Of a stretch of 64,000 nucleotides of DNA, positions 50,172 to 61,924 are shown one piece after another. Under the pieces are notes generated by a model that ran no database searches, was not told where the DNA came from, and was given only the letters and a program-made list of their open reading frames with translations. The translations under genes were made by a program, and so were the position numbers. Source of the DNA: Vespula vulgaris (lineage: Eukaryota; Arthropoda; Insecta; Hymenoptera; Vespidae); contig NC_066587.1 in the NCBI RefSeq assembly GCF_905475345.1, positions 16,112,558-16,176,557 of the forward strand. The letters run 5' to 3'. How positions within the stretch are numbered: position 1 is the first letter of the stretch; every line of letters starts with the position of its first letter.

Positions 50172-51959
50172 ATTTGTTTCTTTTCTTTTTTTTTTTTTTT
50201 TTACAAGATCACGTTCAAAGAAAATTATTTGCACGATCATTAATCTTACATATGTCCACGTCCTGTTTCATGCTAAGAAAAAAATTTAATTGATAAGTAG
50301 AAGAAGATTACTTTCAAGGAAAGGTTAAAATCGTGTATCAAGATAAAATAATTAGCGACAATTTGAACGACGTCAAACGATGATATTAAAGTTTACTTGT
50401 TATGAGATAATTATGACCGGTTTTAATCTAATCGATCTACTTAATGATTGTATTAGAACGAGGTAAGAAGAAAATTTTCACACAAACACACACACGATTA
50501 TGATAATGATCTAATTGAGACAAAATATAATAATTAATTAACAAAGCTTATTTTTTTTTATTTAAATTTCTCTATATATAAAATCTGTTATGTGTACTTT
50601 TAATATAAACATTATTAAAGTTTGTTAATTCATTAACACATTTTTTTATTTTAATTAATTAACAACATTTTCTTATATTGCAAAAGAATATATACGTAAT
50701 TTATAAAAAGTTTTCTACTCGAAAGTTTCAAACACACATATGTATATATACATATATAATTTATTTATATTTATAATTATATTCATTTATATATATGTAT
50801 ATATCTATATATGCGATATGTATTATAGAAAATAAAAATTTATAGGAAATTTTTCGGGGGGAGGGAGGGGGGTGGAGAGAAAAAAAGAAAAATGAAAGAA
50901 AAGCTCAAATAATCCCTCAAAAACCCGCATCCTCCAAGTTGGCCACGTAACAGAGTTATATCACGTGGCGTTTATATCTCATGCTCGTGGCCTGCAGTGA
51001 TCAATACCGGCTATGCTAACCGCCAGCCAGGCAACGTAAAAATTCTTTTTATTCCTCCGATAGAAAAGCATTCGTCCGACGTTATATATTTCCATTGACT
51101 TTATTTTAAAAGAACATTCTATCAAAAGATACGTCAATTTTATATTCACTGACCATGTCGAATAATCTCTTTTAACGATTCTCCTTATTTCCATATTTCA
51201 AGTTCGTTGAGACCATCACTCCTACCCTTATCACCTCCACATCAAGATTCATTAATTATGTATTTATTATGCGTAAATTAATAATATAAAGAGATTAATA
51301 AATATGTAAATATAAAGGAGATATTTAATGATAAAACGTGATGTGATTATTCAAGTAGAGAGAACATTATGAAAATTTATAATATTAAAAGATAAAAATA
51401 CATTTTTTAAATAAATGAATTATATATATATATATATACATATATATTCACAAAATAATTATATAAAAAGTTTCTATAATTTTTATCACATATAACATAT
51501 ACTTTAAAAGCCGAGATAAGCTTCAGTATATTTTAAAAATATTTTTATACTCGTTTATGATCCATTTAATTTATGTTTCGGTGATAAGAAAATCATAAAA
51601 GTTTTAATGGCAAGTAATAAACAGAAGTGAAATTTCCTCGTTCGCAGTTGATACGTTAAATTAGAGACAATGAACGCTGATATGCCTGCTTAAAAAGGTA
51701 TGCATGAAATTTTTAATTCTCTTCATATGATATATATAAAATTTATTTTGTATTTTAACTCGATCGTTGATTTTCGTTTGCCCTTCTCGAAGTCGTTGAA
51801 AATGGGACATACGGTGTACGATCAGTGTTGTATATACCATGACACAACCGTTACGAGGTACCGTACCACCTTTTATACATCGTTGCAAGCACTCACATGT
51901 ACCTTATATATAAATACGTATATATATGTAGATACATACGTACGTACGTACGTATATAT

Positions 51960-52115
51960 GTACACAATTTTAATCTCATCTTTTAACTTACTTCGAAAGT
52001 ACCCACGTGTAATAAATAGTGACACACCACACGTGCTTTGAAGACACACGTATCTTATATATAACACATTACATTACAACACACATACATACTGACATAC
52101 ATATACACATGTACG

Positions 52116-52156
<41 letters not shown>

Positions 52157-52240
52157 TACGTTTAAATTCATCTTTTAACTTGCTTCGAAAGTACCCACGT
52201 GTAATACACAATGGCATGCCACACATGTTATGAAAATATT
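51960..52240. repeat. two-copy duplication containing CCCACGTG
   Basis: Copies at about 51961-52042 and 52160-52238 share ATCTTTTAACTT-CTTCGAA and then AGTACCCACGTGTAATA, followed by related CA-A-CACGTG-like text. They are separated by a CA/TA microsatellite stretch. Confidence 0.75.
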
Positions 52241-52399
52241 TCAACGCACGGCTAAATCGGATTATTATCTCTTTTCTTAATTCTCTTATATAGATAAAGT
52301 GAACAAAGTCGTTTAGATAAGGATGAGTTAAGTGGACCAACCTATTCTACGTGCTTTTTCGAAATTTCTACGTTGGAAATTGTATTTCATTTTTCTTTA

Positions 52400-52905
52400 A
52401 TCGAATTAATGACAATAGTCTTCTCTACCTTTTAATAATCCACATTTGTTCTTACTATTTATACGTTATCCATTTTCTCTCGTTCTTTTTTCTAAATCAT
52501 TTTTTTATTTTATTTTTTTTATTTTTATTTATTTATTTTTTTTTTCTTAAAATATTTTCATCATATTACACGTTCTGCTCACTGTTTTTTTCTCACCTTG
52601 AATAATCGCATCATGCTTCATTATTTAATTCAAATCTTCTTTATTCATTCCTTTTTATAATATAAATTTGTTCAATTCTCCTGTTGAACTTCAATCACAT
52701 TTATTATTTAATCTGTCCACTTTTTATATCATAATATTACTTATAAAATGAATCGTTAAGTCGTTCGAATTCTTTTTCTTGAATAATCGCATCATTTCTT
52801 TTTTATTTCTCTTAATTTTTTCTTTTATTTTTTATATAATATAACATTAATATGCATTATAAAATTTTCTATCTGAATAATCAAATCCACTTATTACTAT
52901 TCCAT
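52400..52905. repeat. degenerate tandem repeat, unit about 185 bp
   Basis: The block TTGAATAATCGCATCAT occurs at about 52598 and 52779, and related TGAATAATCAAATCCACTT near 52873. Intervening pyrimidine-rich text is similar in order. Confidence 0.5.
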
Positions 52906-52933
52906 ATTTTCATTTGAATATATACGAAATAAT

Positions 52934-52935
<2 letters not shown>

Positions 52936-52990
<55 letters not shown>
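52936..52990. repeat. (AT)n microsatellite
   Basis: Uninterrupted TA run of about 50 bp. Confidence 0.95.
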
Positions 52991-52992
<2 letters not shown>

Positions 52993-54273
52993 AAACAAAA
53001 ATAAGATCAATCAGTTGCAATATGTCTGAATTTTTCTTTTGTACAAACATTATAAAACTTTTCGTCGGACGATTGACGAAGATTATCAAAGCTACGATAA
53101 GATTATTGCAAACACTTTTAGCTTTCGCCAAAAGTATATTAAAACTTTTATCTTTTATATAATTATATGTTTTACATAATCCCAGGAAACGCGGTGTGGA
53201 AGATAAAGAAGGCACGAGAAACGTGCGAGACTTTGGATTAGAACGGATCTAGCTCTAGGCAATGACGAGGTGAAAGCGTTTTAATCGCCCGAAAGCAAAG
53301 TGACTTCTCGTCGATGAACGTGTTCCAATTTTTCCTTATTATATTATATTATTTTATTTTATTTATTTATTTTTTGTGTTCTTTTTCTTCTTTTTTTTTC
53401 CTGAATCAAACTTTGTGAAAACTTTCTCTCTCTATATATATATATTTTTTTATCATCACCAACGTAACGAAATACGTGATCGATCGCTTGACATCGAAAT
53501 TAATTCGATCTTTAAATTATACGGGAAAAGAAATTTAAACAATAGTAAATTTAAAAAAATTTGATCGCGTCGTGTTCGGAATTTTGTATTTTTTTTTTGT
53601 TAGTTTTTTTATTTAACGTATGAAAATTAATTTCTTTATTATTTTTAATATCGGAGTGCGTTAATTGAATAATAAATTTGTTTATGGAAAGAAAGAAAAA
53701 AACTATAGTAATAATTCATAGTAATTCTTAGATTCGACGTCTAAATTGTTTTTCTTTTTCTTTTCTTTTCTTTTCTTTTCTTTCTTTCTTTCTTTTCTTC
53801 ATATATTTCACTTCCTGCAATACAAAAATTAATTCAAAGAACTGTTTCTCTAAATAAATAAATAAATAAATACATAAATAAATAAATAAACAAATAAATA
53901 AATACAAAGAAATAGAACAACAATAATATAGACACAAATAAATCCTAGAATCGTTAATTTCAAATTAAATTGGATTGAAAAAGAAGATATTAAAAACCGT
54001 GACGAAGCATATGGTTTTGTTCTCGAAGGTTAAAAGTAGACAACATTCACGAGTATATTTGTGTATATATATATATATATTTCTCTATATAGAAAAATAT
54101 ATATATTTCTCTCTCTTTTTCCTTTTCTATCTCATATCACAGATAAGAATTCCTACGTCGACGAGATGAAATTGCAAGAGATCGTACAAGGTCCGCACCA
54201 TGACGAGGTTCCTAATCTATTACGACGACGTTTTTAGAAGAGAGAAAAAAAATGTGAAAGAAGGATAAAGCAA

Positions 54274-54334
<61 letters not shown>

Positions 54335-54705
54335 GAGAAAGAGGGAGGGAGAGACAAAAAGAAAGAAACTAGAAAATGAGAAGAGAGAAGGAAGTGGACG
54401 ACAATCTAACGTAAAAAATACGTATGAATTTTTATCTCTTTTTTTTTTTTCATATTACCAACACAAAAACACATAAATATGCAAACATATACGTACATGC
54501 ACACGTACACACTCATATAACATATTTTGCTAATAACAATGATAACGTACTTACGTTTAACTTACGTAGGTACAAAGTAACAAGTATTTCTACCATTTTA
54601 TGTATTACTTTTAGATATTTCTAAAAAAAAAAAAGAAAAAACGGGACACGTCCTTTTTTCTTTTTCTTTTTTCTCTTCCCTCTTTTTTAAATTTCAAAAT
54701 AGTCA

Positions 54706-54960
54706 CAAGGTAAGGGGTGACCTTAGGTTAGTACGACGATTTTAAAAATCAATTCTTTCAATTCTCTTTTGTCAAATTCTGTAGCGTTCTATTTACGAGT
54801 TAAACATGTCGATAGTTTAGCGATTTGTAAAAAAAAAGAAAAGAAAAAGAAGAAAAAAATAGATATTAGTCTAATTCGGAAAAATATAATAATAATTGAT
54901 TTTTAAAATGTCTTTTGATCCAAGCTTAGGAACTTTGAATTCTTAGCAAAGCACCCTTGG
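54706..54960. mobile_element. Tc1-like MITE, copy f
   Basis: Left arm has GACCTTAGGTTAGTACGACG then ATTTTAAAAATCAATTCTTT. The right arm, reverse-complemented, has CAAAGTTCCTAAGCTTGGATC, then AAAAGACATTTTAAAAATCAATTA. Confidence 0.6.
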
Positions 54961-56433
54961 CACATTTTGTAATAGAAAATAATTTTCTTCGATGGAGGAA
55001 AAAAGAATAAAAGTGATTAGATTTCGAAGAGGAAAAAAGTTTTAATTGTTGCATAATTAATTTTTCTTTTTCTTGTTTTTCTAACACATCGTTTTTTCCG
55101 TTGTTCTTCGCGTCGTAACAAACGCGGAACGGACGAAGAAAGAATAAGAAACAAACGAATCGAATTTCGATCGACCAAGCGTTCTTCTTTCCCCATGGAT
55201 ATATTTAAAAAAAAAAAGAAAGAAAAGAAAAAGAATGTATGTACGTATTTTCTTTCTTCTCTTTTTTTTTCTCCATATTATATATTCCTTTTTATCCTCG
55301 CATCGCGTCTCAATGGCGAGACGAAAAAACTTCCGATTAAACTTCGATGTATATATACCGTTATCGTCCGACATTCCTGTCCATTTTATTAAGTCCACGT
55401 TCGTTTCGATAATATATTTTCGTTCGTACCTACACGTTTCGTAACCTTCCTTTTTTTTTTTCTAACATCAAGTCAAGTCCTTCTTTAAAAAAAAGAAAAA
55501 AGGCGTAGAGAGAAAAATTAAAAAGAAGAAATAAAGAAAAAGAAAAAAAAAATAAGAAAAAAAAAGAAAAGAAAAAGGAAAGAAAAGAAAAGAAAAGAAA
55601 AGAAAAGAAAAGAAAAGAAAAAGAAAAGATATTATTTTTGGAATATATTAAATGCAACTTGTTACGTTGTACTTATCGTACTTGTACGACTCCACCGAGC
55701 ATGAAAATGAAAATGTGTTTGGCATTATTGTCAGACCTTGAATCGCCAATCAAGCCATTTTTCTCGAGAGTGCATCGATGCGAGATACATCGATTATCGT
55801 TAACAGTCAATAAGAATATACGTACATTGGTGATACTGTTGAACGAATGAGCATCAGTATTACGTGAGTCGATAATTTACAAAGACAAAAAAAAATGAAG
55901 AAGAAGAAGAACAAAAAAAAAAAAGAAAAGAAAGAATAACGAATTATTTTTCTTTTTCTTTTTTCTTTCTTTTTTGTTAACAGTACATCTTGTCTTTTAA
56001 TTTCAATGACGTCCCATCCTTTGAAGATTTATTGTCTCGTTATAAAGTATATATTTTCATTCGATAGTAGAATTTATTATTTATTAATCAGTATTTATTA
56101 TTAATTATCATGATATTTCGTAGGTATACAAAAAAAGAGAGAGAGAGAGAGAGAAAGAAAAATTATACAGCTTTTTTAATATTTTCTCTTTCTTTTTCTT
56201 TTTAGAATTTACTTTCTAATTTCAATGACGTGTCCTTCGAAATCTTAGTACGTATCTCGTTCTATTGGGACGTATATAATATAGACAAGTTCGGTTATAT
56301 TAACTTGGGATTAGAACGTATTTATATTTGCAACAGAACTTATTTATGTTACAATCTAATAATAACACAATTCAGTTTACTATTGTAGAATATCGCGAAT
56401 ACAAAAATATCATCCAAGACAAAAAATAAAACA

Positions 56434-56481
<48 letters not shown>

Positions 56482-56849
56482 CTTTGATGATTACGTAAAG
56501 GACGATGTGTGTGTGTAAATCGTATTATCGATGATATTATAACCATGATATTCTAATTTTCATAGATCGCGAATGTAACGCAAATCCCTTTCTGCTCGAC
56601 AAAAACTCGTAATATTCAGAAGAAAGAAAATATTTGTTTACAACTAACTCTCCGCATAAGTATGCTAATACACTAATACGCGTCGTTCTTTCATTCTTTC
56701 CGTGGTTGTTGTTTCCTTTTTTTTTTCTTTTTCTACTTCTTCTTTTTCCTTTCTGTCTATTATTTACTTCGTTCTAAGACAGAATAATAATCTCTGATAA
56801 TAATAATGAGAGAGACGGAGACAGAAATGGAGAAAGAGACAAAACAGAG

Positions 56850-56884
<35 letters not shown>

Positions 56885-57364
56885 GGAAATAGTGAAAGAG
56901 ATTAAGATAATTATGCAATCTCTTGCCTTTTTTTCTTTGCAATAATCGTGATAATTAAATAATCTACAGCATGAATAATTATCATAAACGAGGAGAGATC
57001 GGATCGTGTATGTCTACGCCGCAAAATCGTTTTGTGGCATAATCTATTACGTTCTTACCTTCGTTTTAAGATATCCCCTTGCATAAGATTTGTTGGCAAA
57101 TAAGAAGTCTTACGACAACAACAACAACAACAACAATAATAATAATAACAATAACAACAACGGGAACAACAACGGCAATAACAACTTTAATAATTGCTAG
57201 AAACGCGAGTCATCTCGGTCATTTTTTCAGATATTATTTGTTATGAAAACATAAAAGAGAGAAAAAAGAAAAAAAAAACAAAAAGAATATTTTTGAATGT
57301 TGCCTTAACTGCAGTAACAAATTTTCGATTACGAGCAACTTTTTCGTATGTAATTTCTATGCAA

Positions 57365-57569
57365 GGTCGGGCAAAAATTTTTTAGATGATCGCAAAAATC
57401 TATGACTCTTTTTTTCAATCTCGCAATTAATCTTGTCGTTTACGTTTATTAGATTTTTACAAATTATAAAAAAAAAAGAAAAGAAAAACAAAAAAAAGAC
57501 AATAAATTAGCCCAAAGATTAAATAAATATAATTGGTTTTTTAAATATCATCTAAGAATTTTTGATCCG

Positions 57570-57570
<1 letters not shown>
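57365..57570. mobile_element. Tc1-like MITE, copy g
   Basis: Left GGTCGGGCAAAAATTTTTTAG then ATGATCGCAAAAATCTATGA. Right, reverse-complemented, GCGGATCAAAAATTCTTAGA then TGATATTTAAAAAACCAATT. Confidence 0.65.
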
Positions 57571-57581
<11 letters not shown>

Positions 57582-57642
<61 letters not shown>

Positions 57643-57741
57643 TGTATGTATGTATGTATGTATGTATGTATACAACACACATATATACATACACATATAC
57701 ATCATACATACATACATAGCATATAGATAAATACTTATATA

Positions 57742-57777
<36 letters not shown>

Positions 57778-57800
57778 TGTATGTATGTATGTATGTATCG
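57582..57800. repeat. compound (AT)n and (ATGT)n microsatellites
   Basis: AT run 57586-57615, TATG run 57615-57671, a CATA-rich link, then a second GTAT run at about 57752-57799. Confidence 0.95.
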
Positions 57801-58385
57801 AAGGAATATAAGAAAGCTAACGAACGAAGCCTCGTTCTTTATTAGACCATACCCCCTCCACCATTGCTAAGTATCGATTCGTAAATGGAATTACCGGTGG
57901 AATGCGCTTTGAGGATAACAACTGGCTACCACCAACAAGTCACGTTTTGCTTTCCGTTGCTAATAATAATCATCTATCTCTGGCCTTTATGCGCAAAGAT
58001 CATGAAAATGTTGATATTTATATTAGCGAGATTATCTAACTGTGTTTCTAATATTTCGACAAAAAAGGAGAAAAAATAAAGAAAAAAAAAAAAAAGAAAA
58101 AATCACCAATATCAAAGAATTATAAATACACGAGCTTATCAAATTGAATAAGTATCTATTTTTTTTTTTATTTACTGCGTTCTTTTTAAATCTTGATATC
58201 TATTTATTTTTCTATTTCTTTTTCCTGTTTTCTTTCTTCTTTTTCTTTTTTTTCTTTCCTTCAAATACTTGCACAACATTATTAGAATTTTATTTTAAAA
58301 CGATGACGACTTTTTTCGTTATTTAATATTAATAACTATTTAAATCAACATCGAATATTCTCATATTTTCATATAATTTCGTATA

Positions 58386-58624
58386 TATCATGACTAAAGA
58401 TGCTAGGATAAGAGTTTCTAGATAATTTTAAAAGTCAATTACTTTTTTTGCAGGGGTATTATTTAAGCCGTCCTTTTCTTTTTTATTAATTTTTTTTTCA
58501 GATTGCAAGGCTACAAGTTTGATTAAAATTTTTTACAATCTGAAAAATAAATAAATAACTCGAGCTTACTTCGAAAGGAATAATCCAATTTTAAAACATT
58601 AGAGAACATTTGGCTCGGTCTGTA
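58386..58624. mobile_element. Tc1-like MITE, copy h
   Basis: The right arm, reverse-complemented, starts TACAGACCGAGCCAAATGTT, close to the left end of the compact copy e (42343-42480). The left arm has GTTTCTAGATAATTTTAAAA then GTCAATTACTTTTTTTGCAG. The interior has a second inverted pair around GATTGCAAGGC/TTACAATCTG. Confidence 0.65.
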
Positions 58625-58872
58625 GAATGATATGTATTTATAAAATATGTACAATTTTTATTTACTATGTTTTTCGAGTTTTCTATTCATATCGATATAA
58701 CAACATCGATTATCCCTACATTTCCATCTTGTGAAAGAATGATTTATGTCTCCGTAGTTAATTGTATTATTAAGTGGAAACAATACGCATTATAATCATG
58801 TTTTTCCTACATTTATATCTTTTTTTTTTTTTATTGATAGATTTCTTCATATGTTAAACCTATGTGTAGATG

Positions 58873-58909
<37 letters not shown>

Positions 58910-60231
58910 GCATATGCTTGTTTATTCAATGTTGATGTTTGAAAAAAAAAGACGTAGTGTCACGCAAAGTTGGGACATCACAGTGAAAGAGGTCAAGGCC
59001 AATCGTTTTGATATATCCAAGTTCTACACACGCGATATCCTCTCAAGCACTTTTTATCAAAGAATTGTCTAAAAAAAAAAAAAAATGAAAGAAAGAAAAA
59101 AATCTATCCGTCATATTACTTAATAAACGAGTTATTCAAAAGACATACTATGATTAATGCAATTTTCTGCAAGTTCGTTAATTTTAATATCAAAGAACTG
59201 TACAATTGAATTCGATCAATTATCTCGAGATAATTTCTACATATCATTTGTAGATGATAAAAGTTTTTCTTATATTTTTTGTTTGTAACCTTATCGAATA
59301 TTAAATAAATTATTCGTAATATTATATCGTAAAATTTTGACGAATAATTTTTTTTTTAATTTAGATAAATACAAACTGTGATTTATTTGTAAAAATTACA
59401 ATAAGCATACTTTTGATTTATTTGTCAAAATTTCGATAAGCACAATATCGCGCTTCGACATGTTTAAAAAATTATGAGATAATATGAATTTTTTCGTGGA
59501 TGATTCGAAACGAATGAATTTTTATATAATCATCACTGATCAAAAAAAAAAAAAAAAAAGAAAAAGAAAAGAAAGGAAAAAAAAAAAACAGTCATCCAAA
59601 TTCTACTATAGTTATGCAAAGTAATCGTCTTGACACGATTTGAAACATACCTACTACGTTCAGAGTTTTAAAAGAGAAACGCATGTTTTATGCTAACACA
59701 CTGTGCGCGGTGATCATCGTCTGTGGAGGAAAAAAAAAAAGAAAAAAACAAGAAAGAAGGAATAACTTCTCTTTCTTCATAGATCATAGATCATAGACTA
59801 TATTGCGAAGCAAGTAGAAAGATATTTAATAGAAAGCTATAAATGAAGTATCGACCGAGGCCAAAGTAGTAGCTTTAAAGGGAAAAGGGAGGTTTTAAAT
59901 CAGATTTAAAAAAAAAAAAAAAAGAAAGAAAAAAGATTACGTTTTATTATTCATAATAAAAGAATAAGAACTCCCTCGAGGATCATTTCGAGATCAATAA
60001 TATCAATGTTTACAATATAATGAAGTAAGATCCGGTTTTACCAGGATTTCCAATCGAATGGATGAAGGATATTGGGGAAATACCAAGGATAATTTCTTTT
60101 TCTTAGATTTCTATCTATTAATTCTATCTTAATATGAAAATCATGATGTGAAAGTTAACAAAAATGGCGTCGGTGATAATAAAAAATTTGATACAAAAAA
60201 AAAATTATTTATTATTATAAAACCATAAACG

Positions 60232-60234
<3 letters not shown>

Positions 60235-60273
<39 letters not shown>
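60235..60273. repeat. (AT)n microsatellite
   Basis: Uninterrupted TA run. Confidence 0.95.
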
Positions 60274-60275
<2 letters not shown>

Positions 60276-61126
60276 CGATCTGACTTCAGATATTATCAAT
60301 GCTTTACGGTGTTGTAAAATTACTGTATAAAATTCAAATTGATATTTCCAATGCACGTTACGTTTTACAGTCTCTCGATCGTAATTTTGCATATTTTTCG
60401 AAAAGTCAAACGTGAAGATATTCTTAGAGTATCATAGTATAGGAATATGCAGAAAACCAAATATCGATATTTTCGAAATTTCAAACCTCTCTTAGTACTC
60501 ATAACTTTCGTCGTTTATGGTAACTTCTCGTAAAATCTATGTTGCTTTTGCTTGCGACTATATATACATATATACGAAACGTTTTCTTGTGCATGTTCTT
60601 TTCCAATCTTTTCGCACTGAAAATAATACTATTCTATACATTTCCTTCCTTTGCTTCTTGTTTATTCCGCTCATTGAAAGTTTTTATACGATTACAGAAA
60701 TCGAAAGAGAGCGAACCGACTTTTTGTTTGACAATGCGATTACATTTCTTTTTTTAATTTTTTTTTTATTTTTGGAATTTCAATTTATTTTGGAATTATG
60801 GAACTATACATAAATATACATATACAATTTTAATTTATTTTGGAATTTAAATTTTCAAAGAATACAATAATAATTTTTATAATCGACAAATTTCGAATCA
60901 AAACAAGCAAAAACAAAGTTTCCTAAATTTTTATATAGACAGATATAGAAAAATTAATATAATATTTGTCAAATGTGTGGAAAATGAATTTTCTTTTATT
61001 TTCTTTTCTTCGTCATCTATATAAAACAAAATTTGTTTGGAATTTCTATGTGTTCGTATAGAAATATTACGTTTTCTATAGCTGTATGAAGTATATAAAA
61101 ATTATATTATTATTAAACTTTAATTA

Positions 61127-61159
<33 letters not shown>

Positions 61160-61214
61160 AATTCATAGTAAATTGGTTTATCTAAAGTTTATTATAAATT
61201 TCTATGTCTTTCAG

Positions 61215-61309
61215 ATTTTCACAATGGATGAAAATCGTAAATTCTTCAAGTTCTAGTTCTGTTTTAGATGGTATTATTGTGACAGGAACAGAGATGACCG
61301 ACAAACGAG
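61215..61309 (+). CDS. probable internal exon of an unidentified plus-strand gene (partial)
   Basis: A 95-nt segment lies between a good acceptor (TCTATGTCTTTCAG) and a consensus donor (CGAG/GTAAGT). Of the three forward frames across it only one is open. It reads FSQWMKIVNSSSSSSVLDG then IIVTGTEMTDKR, entering with one base of a split codon and leaving with one. The sequence is not repeat-derived and is richer in codon-like structure than its flanks. I do not recognise the protein. ATG 61228 could be a start if the upstream exon is untranslated. No partner exon is certain; the gene would continue to the right, beyond the window or through a long intron. Confidence rests on splice-site quality and the open frame only. 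Confidence 0.4.
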
Positions 61310-61742
61310 GTAAGTTCTTAAGAAGCAGAAGGAGATCGTCTTTGTTCCAAAGTTATGACCTATTGTTTTCATTTGGAATAATACTCTCTCTCTATTGAAC
61401 GCTTCGAGTTATACAGTTCACAATTATTTTACGATAATCTAATGGAGTAAAGGAATTTAAGTAGGCGAGCTTCTATTATTTCGAAATAAGAAAACCAATT
61501 AACTTTCTAATATGTATAGGTATATTACTTACATATATACTTGTGCAATGTGATGAGAAATTATATTAATAATTATATATATATAATTATATCATATATC
61601 ATTATTGGTTAATTAAAGATAATGATTGTTAACAATTTTCTTTTTATTGTTTGAGAGGATTGTTAATTGATCGAAGAAAAAAAAAAAAGAAATTTTAATT
61701 CGTACTTTATCGTTTCGACAGAAAATGGCGTAGTATATTTGA

Positions 61743-61924
61743 TACAGTGGTGTGAGCCTAAAGTTCTTAGATCATTATAATTAAATTAGTTCTTTTTTCG
61801 AGAACTTTTTATAGATTAATCCTTTCACAGACCATAAAACTAAATAATAGCTAGGATTGTAATTAAAAACTTTTAAAGAATTGACTTTTAAAATTATCTA
61901 GCAATTTTCGATCCATACCGTGTA
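61743..61924. mobile_element. Tc1-like MITE, copy i
   Basis: A 182-bp element. The left end TACAGTGGTGTGAGCCTAAA is the closest to the canonical Tc1 end (TACAGTG). The right end, reverse-complemented, is TACACGGTATGGATCGAAAA then TTGCTAGATAATTTTAAAAG. Confidence 0.7.

Larger units (their letters stand above)
46569..61214. other. gene-poor, repeat-rich region with no supported gene
   Basis: Mostly AT-rich DNA with simple repeats, several palindromic MITE-like elements (54706-54960, 57365-57570, 58386-58624) and local duplications. Less AT-rich patches at 49020-49195 and 50930-51040 could be promoters or untranslated exons. The leftmost part must contain the promoter of the MSK-type kinase if its first exon is at 46553-46568. 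Confidence 0.45.

Noticed and set aside
50930..51040. Possible tRNA gene
   Set aside because: No cloverleaf with paired acceptor stem and T-loop (GTTCGA-type) could be drawn.
58851..59072. 73-codon plus-strand ORF with a complex C-terminal half
   Set aside because: It begins in an (AT)n tract, has no splice signals or recognised domain, and ends in a poly-A stretch; not supported enough to list as a gene.
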